DNA from: Aphrocallistes beatrix
Taxonomy: Eukaryota; Porifera; Hexactinellida; Sceptrulophora; Aphrocallistidae
Assembly (NCBI GenBank): GCA_963281255.1
Contig: OY725490.1
Span: 1,054,001-1,118,000, forward strand
Length of the DNA stretch: 64,000 nt
Direction of reading: 5' to 3'
A program made the translations under genes and the position numbers. Of the stretch, positions 1 to 11,658 are shown one piece after another (positions within the stretch are counted from its first letter, which is position 1; every line of letters begins with the position of its first letter). The notes below the pieces were generated by a model that worked only from the letters and a program-made list of their open reading frames with translations, was not told where the DNA came from and did no database searches.

Positions 1-2
1 TG

Positions 3-236
3 CAGGGAATTACTGGTGCTTGGTTCTTCTGTCTGGATACAGCTACCAATCTAATCATTAGTGATGGTGAGGCTAACCTCATCAAAGTGTTCTCTCCAGA
101 TGGAACGCTACTTCACTCGATAGGAGGTTTCCAAGGCGGTCTTCCAAGTCCACAGGGCTTAGCCTTAACTAAAGAAAATAAACTTGTCGTAGTCGCGCCA
201 TACTGCACATCTATGCTGCAAATATTTTCTGTGTAA
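3..236 (+). CDS. 3' end of an NHL-repeat protein gene (partial)
   Basis: An open frame enters from the left edge and runs 77 codons to a TAA at 234-236. It reads as NHL beta-propeller sequence: a strand ending LIISDGEANLIKVFSPDG, then LLHSIGGFQGGLPSPQGLAL, then a last strand ending MLQIFSV. The pattern D-G-x-x-x-x-I-x-V-F followed by G-x-P-x-G-L-A is typical of NHL blades as found in TRIM-NHL E3 ligases and other propeller proteins. Only about one and a half blades are visible, so any RING, B-box or other N-terminal domain lies outside the window. This is the only plus-strand host gene seen. It converges tail to tail with the receptor cluster. Whether it is a TRIM-type ligase cannot be decided here. 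Confidence 0.8.
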   Translation, partial: QGITGAWFFCLDTATNLIISDGEANLIKVFSPDGTLLHSIGGFQGGLPSPQGLALTKENKLVVVAPYCTSMLQIFSV

Positions 237-314
237 TTTTTTTGTATACCGGTATTTTTTTATTTAGCTAATGCTCATTTAGATACTTTGAGGCTTAGCC
301 CTATAGCTGTGTTG

Positions 315-320
315 AATAAA
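315..320 (+). promoter_or_regulatory. Candidate polyadenylation signal AATAAA of the NHL gene
   Basis: A canonical AATAAA hexamer lies 79 bases after the NHL stop codon, on the same strand and in AT-rich sequence. It also sits just before the inverted-repeat element that starts at 360. Position and sequence fit the 3' end of this transcript; the cleavage site itself cannot be seen. Confidence 0.5.
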
Positions 321-359
321 ATAATCTGCATAAGCAATTCATCATTACAATGTATAATA

Positions 360-893
360 CGAGGGTTACTCAATATGTTTTGAGCCTAGAGTAGTTGCTT
401 CCGTTTGATTTTGTTGAAAATTTCTAGGATTATTCACCTACCTATTACGTATTATCTTTGACTTTGAGTTTGGTTTCAATCGGACAAGTTTCTAAAATAT
501 TGTGATGAAGAAATTGTCTAAGATATTTTGTATTAGCATATATGAAAACACAAACACAAGTGTTGAATTGGGATATCTTTGAACATTTATTTATAGAATC
601 CCCCCGGATTGTGAATATATCGCATCATTGATAATATTGAATTATCAAAAGTTTGTTCCCAACTATCATTTTTCTATAAAGAGAATAAATAAAATTCCAT
701 AGGAAATGGCTTGCAAATGTGTCGGAGTCCACAAGGACACTCCATTATATGTGGCATAATATTTTAGAAACTTGTCCAATCTAACTCAAAGCCAAAGATA
801 CAAGTAATAATAGGTAGATGAATAATCCTAGGAATTTTCAACACAATCAAATGGAAGCAACTACTAGGCTCAAAACATATCGAGTGACCCTCG
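360..893. mobile_element. Tc1/mariner-like inverted-repeat element without an open frame
   Basis: The two ends are inverted copies over about 150 bases, starting CGAGGGTTACTC at the left and matching the complement of GAGTGACCCTCG at the right. Both ends are flanked by TA. Long inverted ends, a TA target and a length of 534 bases fit a non-autonomous Tc1/mariner-group element. No transposase frame was seen in the ~230-base centre. It separates the NHL gene from the first receptor gene. Confidence 0.6.
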
Positions 894-1029
894 TAAATAA
901 AGTAAATGTTGTGTTTAGATTATAAAATGAATTTAAGCGTAATAAGACAATATTATCACTACATCTAATGTTTTAACGAATCTTATAAAATAACTATCTG
1001 AGCAGTAATGTAAGCTATTAGCGATTAAT

Positions 1030-1165
1030 TGATGATCTCTGTGATGAGATTGAGAGCGGAACATCTAATGTAAATTTATAGATTGCTGTGGTGCTACCGT
1101 TGTAGTGTTACAAGAAGTGGCTTTCATTCTGCCGGTGCCACGGTTTTAGAAGTGTTTCGGTTGAA
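1030..1165 (-). pseudogene. Shared 3' end sequence resembling the last exon and 3'UTR of the 16191-18399 gene
   Basis: Downstream of the VWA receptor stop codon, the minus strand contains GAATGAAAGCCACTTCTTGT followed by TAAC and then an AT-rich stretch with ACATTAGATGTTCCGC. Nearly the same string, including the GCCACTTCTTGTAAC context, closes the gene at 16191-18399 (around 16060-16150). It also partly recurs downstream of the 12167-14840 gene. It is therefore either a common ancestral 3'UTR or the remains of a second, short-tail terminal exon behind the tyrosine-tail exon. No intact frame of any length is visible. Confidence 0.4.
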
Positions 1166-1171
1166 CCCAGA

Positions 1172-4100
1172 TCATTTCAAGTTAGCATAGAAAGGAGGTT
1201 TAGTGTTATCTTGTTTGTGTACAGAACTCATAAGAACATAATCATGAGGAGGAGATTGTTGTTGAGTTGGAGAGCTGATGTTACCATTCATCTCATTTAT
1301 ATCTATACATTCGTAAGCATGAGATGGAGCTGGTTTAGGTTTAGATGGAGACTTTAACTGTCTTATCTTTCTTATTAGGAGAATAACAGCAATTATTAAT
1401 ATCAAGTTGATAACTAAACTTATCAAGAATAACATTGCGAAGATAATAGATGTGGGCAGAAATGTTGAAGATGAATCTGAAAGAATAGAAACACGTATAT
1501 TAGACATTATGTACAGTTAGTACACATTTGTTCTTGGAAAGTTATTAATACCAATATTCCTCGCGTCGGAATATTGTATAGTTGTATTTGTAAAAAAAGA
1601 TACATTATTTTCCTTATCTTTTGCCTCGAAGTGTTTATAGCCTCAATTCGAAAGTCTTTTCGAATTTAAGTTAGAGTTACTTTTTGTACAATGTTGAGAT
1701 ATTTTGTACTTACTGATAGAGACAGTATTGCAAGGTACTGCTGTAGTACTCATTTGTGTAGAAAAGGAAGATCTTTCAGTAGATGTAGATGTTGGAATCG
1801 ATAAAGTAATAGGAGTAGATGAAGTGGGTAAAATGGCTGGATTGTCTAAAGAAAATTAATTGTATAAATAATATATTCAATACAGATGTTTCCTAAGTAC
1901 GTATAGAGAATCTACATATATTCATTCATGATTTACAAGTATGCAATTTACTTCAAGCTTACTTAGCTAAAAAAGTGCGTTGAACTTTCGAGAATTCGAA
2001 TAAATTAATTGAACAGGATTGGGTCATGGGTTAAACAAATGGCTTACTTCAAATACTGTTGGTTCAGGCTTTCATCCAGGCGTACTGGGCGCGCCTAGAG
2101 GCGCGTATTTGATCCCATGGATCATAATTAGGCGTATGATTTAGGCGCGTGGCATAAAACATATATAAAAATGCAGTCTAGGCGCGTAGAAAAATGGTGG
2201 CGCCCATTTAGGCGTATGACTTCGGAAAGCTGGATGAAACCCTGTTTCGGTTGATAATTGAGTGACAATTTAGAAGACAAATATTAACAATTTTAGATAG
2301 CACAAGTGATATTAATGACAAACAAAAATATAGAATTAGCATTCATTTTATACGTTAATTAAAGAAACATTCCATTGCTATTCCAGTGGATGACTGTCCA
2401 CACTGTTGTACTAAGAATTGTTAACAATAATAAGGGGTAGGGCCGCAGTATCATTGGAAATGAGATGGCGCCAAAGTGACGTTTCCAGAGAGTTCATGTT
2501 ATTTAATTGAATTCATCCTTGCCTGTCCCAATATTAGTGTGCTTCCTATACTATTATACATGTATATGTACAAGTATTTCCGTATGCACACTACTGCGAA
2601 ATCTAACAGAGATTTTTCCTTTATTCTTTGAGTATTTAGAGGTAAATAAAAAAGGTTTTAATTGAATTCAATTTATTTTCCTCAGAGAAATGCCTCGGAA
2701 ACAACAATCAGATTTATTTAAACACTATGCAGAAATTTCCAGGTCTTATAAATTCCTGGGAAAATTCCCGGAAAGTTTCCTGAAAAGTTTCCACATTTGA
2801 AAATTCCCGGGAATTTTGCACCCTAGGCTCAAATATTCTAATCTACAACAAACCCATGGTTGCAACTTGTAATTCTACACTGATTGGTGTAACTCCAAGA
2901 TCAGTGAAGGCAGATACAGTAATGTAGTAGAGAGTGTTCGGCATTAGGTTCTGCACGAGTAGTTGATTGAGTGTTGAACCAATATTTAAAACTGAAACAT
3001 TACAGTTGGTAGACTGGCGATCAGTTTTCAGACAAATTTTGTAATAATTAACAGTTGTAAAGCTGTAGTAAATCCATGTAATATTGACACTGGTACCAGA
3101 TACATTTTCTGCACTGACAACTTCCACACATGGTATCGTACCTATAAAAGATAAATGTTGATTTATTCTGTTTTCAAGAGTCTAAGGGTTAAATCAGAAA
3201 AATATTTTAAAATGGTTAAATCAGAAAAATATTTAAAATTATAATATTTGAAGCACTTACATGTCCTGTTGGAAATTTTCGAGACGTTTCCGAGAGCCTC
3301 TGTAAAATCAGAGAAAATAATCACATTTTCCTTATTCGGATCTGTTGCGATGGCATTTAGTTGACCTAAGTCAATTAACTGTCCTATTCCAATTGTGACT
3401 GTCGTCACATTTGAGTCAACAAACAGTCTCCTTGATATATTTGCCAACTCAGATTCACTACTGACTTCATCTCTTCCATCTGTAAGTAGAAAGAAAATTC
3501 TCCTAGAATCGGGTCGAAGATTTGTGTTGGAAGCATTGAAGATGTTATTATGGACATAGTTCAATGGTGCAGAAAGGCTTTTTCCTTCACTGTCGAAGAT
3601 GACCCTATTTAGTTCAAATTGTACAAGAGCGATATCCATGCTTAACTGTTGAACATTACTGACAGTCTCTGTAAAGGTCAAAAACCCTGCACGTGCATCT
3701 CTGTTAGTATCTCTCAACCTCTGCAACAATTGACCGACTAGAAGTTTTTCTTGATTAAATTGCTCATTTGTCAAACTAGCAGAAGAATCCAATGCGAAGA
3801 AAATATCAAGTTTATCTGAACAGTCCAGTTGGGATCTGCGAAAATATTTTAAAGACAAATCTCCTGGTACATTAATATTTTGGGTTTATCATCATTATGC
3901 CATAAACTTTCAGTAAAAAATTATATGTATTTATATTTTTATAGGAAGAATTGAAGTAAGTCAAGTCCTATATAAGAAATTTGACATTATTCTTCGAATG
4001 TAAATAGTTATAATGTCACAAATGATGTCATAATTAAATCCTACCTAAAAAGGTGTTTCTGGTTATTCGTATGATTATAAGTTTTGGGGTATTCGGTAAT

Positions 4101-4509
4101 GTAATTAATATAAAACATAATTATTTTTAAAACTTCAATGAAATACCCAAATTAGCGTCGTGAGTACATGACACGTTTCATAAAATCGGTATGCATGATG
4201 AGTGCTCAAACTATAATCCATGGAAATTTGTTACGTGGCTTCACAAGATAATTGTTTGATAGTACCTCAATATACGACCAACCATCCTTTAACTCTTAAG
4301 TCGGTAAAACACACAAAATCTTGTTATTCTGGTTCCGAAGAATTATATCAACCTATTGGGGAGCATCCACAGCGTGACAGTACCCAATATAAAATAATAC
4401 TGAATATATATAACAAGTGAATGAAGGCTACTTACTGTTGTGCTGTTGATGGTTGTGTTCGTATGATACTTAGCAGCAGGACAGCTGTGAAGATTGGAAA
4501 TATATTCAT
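1172..4509 (-). CDS. VWA-FN3 single-pass receptor with tyrosine-motif tail (5 exons, 457 aa)
   Basis: Exons read on the minus strand are 4509-4436 (signal peptide, MNIFPIFTAVLLLSIIRT), 3835-3261 (VWA), 3141-2854 (FN3), 1845-1714 (Ser/Thr-rich stalk) and 1476-1172 (membrane segment plus tail). All junctions are GT-AG. The first intron is phase 2 and the rest are phase 1, and the spliced length is a multiple of three. The VWA domain shows the metal site DSSAS and the later LTDGRDE aspartate; the usual middle Thr appears to be Ser in GKSLSAPL. The FN3 has VNITW and a Cys pair. The tail carries YECI, YVLM and a terminal YANLK. The stalk, membrane and tail exons match the 22705-26339 gene, while the VWA and FN3 exons do not, so this looks like exon exchange. 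The start ATG is the first in frame before a hydrophobic leader. The ligand is unknown; VWA and FN3 suggest matrix or cell adhesion. Confidence 0.85.
2065..2244. mobile_element. hAT-like miniature element rich in GGCGCG motifs
   Basis: Inverted ends CAGGCTTTCATCCAG and the complement of CTGGATGAAACCCTG bound a 180-base unit full of repeated AGGCGCG and AGGCGTA motifs. The flanking octamers match at 6 of 8 positions, fitting an old 8-bp target duplication. A second, partial copy lies in reverse orientation at about 55105-55229. It sits in the fourth intron of the VWA receptor gene. Confidence 0.55.
2358..2413 (-). pseudogene. Relic of an FN3 3' half exon inside the VWA receptor intron
   Basis: Read on the minus strand, this stretch encodes VQQCGQSSTGIAMECFF. 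That is close to the end of the split FN3 exon in the genes at 24022-24304 (VQQCGQSFSETAMECIF), 30321-30603 and 41105-41387. The GT donor that follows in those genes is absent and the upstream part of the exon is missing, so it should not be spliced. About 100 bases of intron next to it also match the 22705-26339 gene. It marks the point where this locus once continued into an Ig/FN3-type ectodomain. Confidence 0.65.
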
Positions 4510-6322
4510 TTCTACCTACAAATAACACTTTTTAATAAATTTACTCGATATAGTTATACAATATATATATTGCCTATGTGCTATACCTAGAGGTATTTAT
4601 TGGTGCCCGCCGCGAAATTTAATTTAGTGTTTACAATCTGCAAATATGGATTTATATATGCAGTATAATTAATGCCACTTTTACCTGGGGTCTTTTCTAT
4701 TTATAGTCTGGACCCCAAATTTATATGGCTTCCCCGCCAAAAATGGCTTAAACAGGAAATGACGCTACACATTCCTGGAAAATATTGCAAACAAAGGTTA
4801 ACGAATAATTTCACAAGCGCGGTTCGCTTGCTTACTAGTAGTAGACATAACCTGTTGAGAAGATTTCACTTGCCCTCTCCTAATGTTATATCTGGGAATT
4901 TGTAGTTGATTTATTTCGCTAGTGATTTAGATGATTGCAAGCTACTATTTATACGTACAAGGGTATGGAATACAGATGTAGTGCACATAGTATAATGTTA
5001 CAGCGCTCTACTCTCTATTCGAGTAATATGGTGTATTAATTAAATTGTATAAATTCCAACGTCTTTTGTGGAATTTTGAAAGTGTTTATACTGCTGGCTG
5101 TACAAATAGAAATATATGTGTTTGATTTATGCAGCTAGTATTACAAGTACAGTCCTTTTCGAAAAACAACAGAACAAGCTAAGAGATCAACTTCAAGTAA
5201 AACCATTCTTCCGTCCTATTTAACGATAGGGACTAGTTGAAATTGTAGATGGAGTCATTATCATACTATTAAGGCCAACATCTATAACCTTTGAATGACA
5301 TCATTTGCCTATACTAAAACAGACAGCCTTAACAAGTATCAGTATACCTTGAAGTAAGCGCCACTCTGAAAAATCAATTATTTTAATATGGACAAGAAAT
5401 TTGCTTAATATTCGCGCATATGGATAAAACCTACTATTAACACAAGTTCACGTCCACAACTACTCACCAAAGTCCATTCTACTTTGCCCACTAGCAATTT
5501 TGTCTGCATGAATAATGTGATCTGTATCAGTAAAACACAAACTGAGCAAACAAGCAGTTTACAATTATACATGACATTCTTGTGGAAGAATAAGGTAACT
5601 ATTGAATTAATTAACCATTTTCTATTCGATGATCAATATATTGCCCACTTCAAAGCTACAATGGTAATTGCTCAGCTGTTTGTTCCTCACATGGTAAATT
5701 ATATCAGATCAATTCTCAGAAAGCAACTGACTGGAATCATAAATTAAATCTTATTGTGCTTCAGATTTAGTTCAATAAAGTGGCAAAAGAATCAAAAGTA
5801 GTATGAACAATAATTTTTTTATTATTATAGTCCCGAGTAAAATTAGTTCGGACCATCTCAGAACTATAACACAGCCACGCAGTTTCTATAACGGCAATTC
5901 TGTATGACAAATTTTTGATTATATTACTATTAGGTCGAAATTGCATTTAGATGTCACTTCAATTTTTAGCAGGACTTTTCACGAGTCATCGAGTCAGACC
6001 CGATGACTCGTGTCATTAGAGTTGATGACTTGTAAAAGCCCTGATTTTTAGTGCAACTCCTAATATAGATGTATTATGCCATGATCGGCGTGCGACGTCC
6101 GTACGCCCGTCTGCTCGTCCCTGGAAATTTTATTGAACTAAATCGCCAAATATTAAAAATGTGTGAGGCTAAACATTTTGAAGAAAGTGAACGATTTATT
6201 CAGAGAGCTGTTGCATCTAAATTTGGAATTTCCCTGGGAACAGTTAACAGGGTGTTTTAGGTCTGCAGGGTTACCATTCGAACCGGTGAAGTCAATAGCG
6301 ATGATCAGTTGAATGTCTAAGC
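4510..6322. other. Intergenic stretch, no gene recognised
   Basis: This AT-rich DNA lies between the start of the VWA receptor and the hAT-like element at 6323. Short frames at 4672-4905 and 5484-5747 have no recognisable domain and look like chance. At 6150-6260 on the plus strand a short frame reads RAVASKFGISLGTVNRVF. That has the feel of a helix-turn-helix from a DNA transposase, but it is too short to assign. Nothing else could be identified. The receptor promoter must lie upstream of its ATG at 4509, but no core element stands out. Confidence 0.5.
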
Positions 6323-6682
6323 CAGTGGTTCTCAACCGGGGTGCCGCGGCACCCTGGGGTGCCATTTGCTTCTTCTAGGGGTGCCGCAGGCCTTACCACA
6401 ATTACATACTGCTTTATTTTATTTTATATTGATACCATTGTCAATGTTGAATTTGTTGATTGTCCTCTGACAATCCTCTGGAATAATTTATTACACAATA
6501 TTCACAATAATTTCCTAGTTTATTAATTAGTTATTCTATAATAAAGTCGTAATAATTCAAATCAATCTCCACTTTTACTATCATTTGTTCATTGGCCTGC
6601 CCCTAAGTCAAATTAAGGGGTGCCGCTGAAAGGTATAAGTTTAGAAAGGGTGCCGCGAGAAGAAAAAGGTTGAGAAACACTG
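6323..6682. mobile_element. hAT-family miniature element with perfect 8-bp target duplication
   Basis: The ends are CAGTGGTTCTCAACC and the complement of GGTTGAGAAACACTG, the widespread hAT terminal motif. GTCTAAGC occurs immediately outside each end (6315-6322 and 6683-6690), an exact 8-bp target duplication. Just inside lie further inverted GGTGCCGC motifs. At 360 bases with no transposase frame it is non-autonomous. The intact duplication suggests a fairly recent insertion. Confidence 0.9.
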
Positions 6683-6690
6683 GTCTAAGC

Positions 6691-7598
6691 AATGAATATA
6701 TGAACGGGGATGATTTCGACATTTGTGAACTAGAAAATCCTTGAATTATTTCCTTTCTTTTTCCTATTACACGCAAAAAAGTTAGATTCAACACTACATG
6801 AATCCATGAATTAAAAAGATTGAGAATTGAAATATGTACTAGAAAAATACATATCTATACAATTCCAATATTTAACCCGCGGTTGGCTAGGAATGTTGAA
6901 AGTGAAAATGAAAGTGGGGTTTTCTCTATTTATACTTTTGAGACGTAGCCAGGCGAGGGATATATTATTAATGGCAAACATTATAATTTATGACGTATTG
7001 CTATCACCAAATCCAATCATTGAATTTGACTCTAGATAAAGATAATAATATAGGGTGAGTAACAAATGCGGTTATGATGATAACTCGTCATTAATCATGA
7101 AAATACAAGTATATACACGTATTCTACACGATATTCTATGCACGACGGCCACAAATTTGTCTCAATTGAGTGGGAAATTTTGTGTTTGTGTTGTGTTGCT
7201 TGGTAAGACGAGTTCATGTTCAATTCTTCTGTGACAGACAAAATATTAATTATGAAAAGAAACCAGTTGTTTAGATCGTTTAGATCATATAGGATGATTA
7301 TACGTGTTCTCATCCTCAAATTATAGAATTGATATCTAAATAATTTGAATAGGTTGGAAATCCAATGACATCAATAACAAAAGTAATAAAGCTGTGCTTA
7401 CTGATACAAGTATCATTTATGTAAACAATTCACGTAATCTTGAATATCATAACTGAATTAATGTTGCGTTAGAACCATCAAGAATAAATTCAGTAGCAAT
7501 TAAACAATATCAGGTATGTAATATATGTGACGATATAAAGAAGTGGACATCTGTATTACTGTATTTCTTGATCTGAATGAGGAATGATCTTGGTTGTC
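6691..7598. other. Intergenic stretch, no gene recognised
   Basis: About 900 bases lie between the hAT-like element and the stop codon of the next receptor. The short frames at 6827-7039 and 7095-7319 have no domain features. It should include the 3'UTR of the 7599-10309 gene, but no clear polyadenylation signal on the minus strand could be singled out. Confidence 0.5.
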
Positions 7599-10309
7599 TT
7601 AATGCTTGCCTCTACACCTTTTACAGTAACAGAATATACAGATACAAATAATAATAGCAACCACAACCAAAACAAAAATAACAATAACAAAAATAACAGC
7701 AACAATTATATAAATTATTTCGTTTAGATGAAGACCACCGACTGATCCAACTACTGTTGTTATATTCACAGTTGGAAGTTCTAGAGGAAAACATTTTTTT
7801 GTCAGATTAGACAATGAAAGTGTTAGTATCAGTAAACTGAACTGCAGAATCAAATATTTTGAAAAATTAATTCATAAAAAGCGGGTTTGACACACAGTAT
7901 ATGTTACTATTTCTAAGAATTCTGTATTTTCTAGTTTCAGAGATTCGAAAACAATTCCGCAATTGTCGTTGAACTAAACACGAATACAGTACAGTGACGA
8001 ATGAAATTTGGGATATTTTGTTTGATTAGGAAACATTTTTACTATAGAAAGAAAATTATAAGTTCGTTCATGAATGAAGTTTGATTCGCTATACCACACA
8101 GCATCCTATTTTTAAATATAGCTAATTTCATTGAGTAAATTCATACCTGAGTTTATTCTGGTACAAAATAGGACATCCTTATTCGACATAATCTCTCCTT
8201 TAAATGCCATCCTGATAAATGTGTCTTCATCGCAATCAGAATATTCTTCAGGAAGTTCAAACTCATAAGAGAATGGAGATCTCACAGTTACACTACTAAT
8301 GTTGTGGATAACATCTCTCTTTCTAATCAAGTGAAACGCAATTAGACCTTCTGGAATGAAAGGAGATTCATAATCCTCTTGGGAGCAAGAAATATTTGCA
8401 ACAGCATCTCTTGTAAACTGAAATCTTGTCAATTTATTGAAAGTAGATTGAAAATATATTTTATTTCCAGTTTCTGAAATGTTCAAACCTACAAAATAAA
8501 AGCAAACCTCACATTTTAAACTTAATCGATATAATAGTATACTCTATTTATGAGGAATTAAACCTTGAGTTGTTAGAAACTAGACGGCAGATATTAAAAT
8601 ACATAACTGTTTATATTATAATTCTAAAGATCTTAAAAAGTGTACTTACGGTATAGAATAAACCCTCTAGAAAGGATACTATCAGTCTCATGAGTACAGT
8701 TCTCAGCTCTTGTTCTAGTGTAGTAACAGGTGTCAAGTGAGAACACAGATGAAAATGAATGAGTGGGATCTTGTATAGTGTCTATAGTCTGGTTTAGAGA
8801 AGTGACGTCATTCTTGTAGAGAGTGATCTCATAGTTCAGTTGAGGAATTGGAATAACTGAAATGCCAATTGTACCATTCTGTAGGATAGTTATGTTAGCT
8901 GATGAGTGAAGTTGAATGTCGATGGCTGAAAAATGTAAATACATATAAAATCATGTATTCTAAGGTTACAGTAATTGCACATTATATAATATTACCAGGA
9001 ATTTTAATGGTTGCATAACTCATAGTAGAGTTTCCAGCACAGCTAGCAGCAGCTAGGGAGTATAGGTATGCAGCATTGGGGATGAGTGGATCTGTGTCTG
9101 TGTACTGAGTGGTGGTGTTACTGAGTGTAGAGATGAGAGAGCTGTCACGGTACAGATAGAACTGAGTTAGAGTTCTGTCAGTAGCAGGAGCTAGCCAGGA
9201 TACTCTCACACTCCGACATTCTGAAGCTCTCAGCGTAGAGAGAGATGTGCTCAGTACAGGGGAAGATGGAGGATCTGTGTAGGATGTAATAACGCAATTC
9301 AGTAATTATAATTAAATTGATCCATTCGCTAAAATCGTCCTTAGAATGACCTGTTGTGCAATGATATGATGACTAATCAAATTTTTACCAACAAATATAT
9401 GTACCCTGACGTCATGTTTATATATACTGGTAATACATTCTTAAGGTCTATTCTACATGGCAACGATTTTATCACATGTATTATTTCAATCGGCTACTAC
9501 TTCATCCCTAGTCCATAATTTTCAGTCTACTGTGAGGCATTATTAGAGTAGGCTATGATTGATCATAAACAAGATTTGCTTCTTCGCACAAATTATGTGT
9601 CAGATTTAAGTGAGTCTTTATCGCATAATTTTCTTGGTCTTATAAACATTGACACTTCGAAGGAATCAACAAGCTTGGTGCAAGATAGATATTTTAAATT
9701 TATTAGTAAAAAATATGAAAAATTAGACATTGCTAGAAATGGTGGTTCTTCAATAATTTCAGACAACAATAAGCCTCCAGCAGTTTATGAGTATAAGATT
9801 GATACTATACAACATACCAGCAGTTCTTTTAGGACTCCCTTCAACAACTCTACTGTAGGACATGTTAGGAAACTGTCCATGGCAACCAAACGTAGTATGT
9901 GAGTCTGAAGGCTGATAGCTGTGGATTATGAGTCTAATTCCTGCTCTGCTCTTGCTGATACTCAGTCCTTCAGTGTTAGCACTGTATCGAGGTGAATTTG
10001 CAAAATTAGTGTTTGGACCATCGATCAACTGAGAGATTGTGATAGGAGAAGATGAATTAAATGACAAAGAAGCAGTGCTGGATTCAAACGGTTCTGGAGT
10101 TTCTACAAAGCATATCATCTTCACTTTATCTCCAATGCAAGGTGGATAGTTGGGAGAGAATGAGATACTGCTGCCTATAATTAGTTAGGATAAATAGTAA
10201 GTACATTGGATTATTCTAACAATTGAAAGAATATAAACTCACCTTGTGGATGTACTTTAGTTATTAATATCATAAAGAGAATTGAGATGGAAGTGAAAGA
10301 CACAACCAT
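7599..10309 (-). CDS. Ig-FN3-FN3-Ig single-pass receptor with short Cys/basic tail (6 exons, 500 aa)
   Basis: Exons on the minus strand are 10309-10243 (signal peptide MVVSFTSISILFMILITKV), 10174-9818 (Ig-like), 9274-8996 (FN3), 8925-8650 (second FN3-like), 8488-8147 (Ig-like) and 7780-7599 (membrane segment). Every intron is GT-AG and phase 1, and the spliced length is a multiple of three. The first Ig shows paired Cys in MICFV and TTFGCHG. The FN3 has SECRSVRVSW and SCAGNST. The next domain has CYYTRTRAENC, and the last has ISCSQEDY and VLFCT. The C-terminus is a run of Ile/Val followed by CYCKRCRGKH and a stop, so there is no signalling motif in the tail. Many N-x-S/T sequons point to a glycosylated surface protein. 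It is a close paralogue of the next two genes, even in intron sequence. The function is likely cell-surface recognition or adhesion, possibly with a signalling partner; this is inference. Confidence 0.85.
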
Positions 10310-10510
10310 CTCAAACCATTTATAGATTAGAAATATATCTATATCTGTAAAATAATAGTTATAGTATTATGACGTTATCAAAAATATCGAAACAACTAAC
10401 TCTATAAAGCAAAATAGAAGACTCTTTTGTACAAAAGTCATGAACAGGAAAAAAAATCCACACACATAGAAAGAATTTGATTTAGTGATTTATTTAAAAA
10501 TAATCAAACC

Positions 10511-10868
10511 TTTTTAGGGAGTAGACATACTTGTCAACTATCCTAGAAAATTATACTGAATCCAGGGATTTAAATCGGTTTATGGACCAGATACCTCGCG
10601 ACACAATGTTAAAATGTTCATATTTGTCTTCTCTACTCGTTACTGGTTCAGGTCATTATAATGATATTTTAAGCTTTTCAATTAATTGAATAGAAAATAA
10701 TATAATATGCGAGTTTGATCCATATTTATACTGAAATGTGCTGTTTAGAGATCTCAAGCCTATCTTCATATTCATTGTAAAACCTATTAAGCACAACTAC
10801 TATGGTAGTTTTATATGACAGTTCAAGCCATCTAAAGACATTCCTTTAGGCCAGAGAGGTAACCAAGG
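10511..10868 (+). repeat. Locus-specific repeat block, copy 1
   Basis: This block starts with AGGGAGTAGACATACTTGTC and contains a line close to ACTGAATCCAGGGATTTAAA. It recurs at 11238-11631 and 15291-15696. All three copies lie upstream of short-tail receptor genes. They appear to have been carried along when those genes duplicated, rather than moving as a transposon, because no inverted ends or target duplications were found. Copy 1 lacks an internal segment of about 40 bases present in the others. Confidence 0.65.
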
Positions 10869-11237
10869 CAACGACAAACGGGTAGATCTTACATACTAGC
10901 TATGACGAATTATATTTTGTATGATATATGCAATTTTTTACCTTAAACGGTATACTCTTTGAGTACGTACTACACTCCTAAGAGATATTTAAGGGGAGCC
11001 CAATGGAATCAATCACCTTCTAAAGGGATAATCAATCATCTTTGTAAAACAGCATATCATTATTGGATAACTAATATGTCTGTGATTGAATAAATTGTCC
11101 TTTATATACATTGTATGTGTTGTATAGAAACCAGACTTACAAGCTATGTTGGTACTTTTTGGCTTTCACATTCCATCTCATCAATGTACAAGTCATCTAG
11201 AGCCCATTCCATTACATCACAGAGGTAACTCCAACTA

Positions 11238-11631
11238 ACAGCTTGTCAACTATCCTAGAAAATTACACTGAATCCAGGGATTTAAATCGATTTATTTACT
11301 CACTATTCGCTTTTCTCAAAAACTGGATCCGACACCTCGCGACACAATGTCAAAATGGTTATATTTGTCTTCTCTACTCGTTACTGGTTCAGGTCATTAT
11401 AAAAAATGATATTTTATATTTTTTTAAGTTTTTCAATTAATTGAATAGAAAATAATACTATATGCGACTTTGATCCATATTTATACTGACATTTGATGCT
11501 TGGAGATCTCAAGCCTATCTTCGACATTCCTTGTAGACCTATTAAGCACAACTACTATGGTAGTATGACAGTTCTTAATGTTTAAGTCATTTAAAGACAT
11601 TCCTTTAGGCAAGATAGGTAACTAAGGTAAC
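11238..11631 (+). repeat. Locus-specific repeat block, copy 2
   Basis: This is the second copy of the block at 10511-10868. It keeps the internal segment with TCTCAAAAACTGGATCCGAC that the first copy lacks. It lies in tandem with copy 1, which suggests a local duplication upstream of the 7599-10309 gene. Confidence 0.65.
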
Positions 11632-11658
11632 AAACTTTATACTGGCATGTGCAAGTTA

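Noticed and set aside
6069-6260. Transposase helix-turn-helix gene
   Set aside because: Only about 35 residues look convincing (RAVASKFGISLGTVNRVF); too short to assign and no inverted ends around it.
9555-9902. Plus-strand frame of 115 codons
   Set aside because: It lies antisense to the Ig exon and its intron in the 7599-10309 gene; the paralogue keeps only fragments of it, so it is a shadow.
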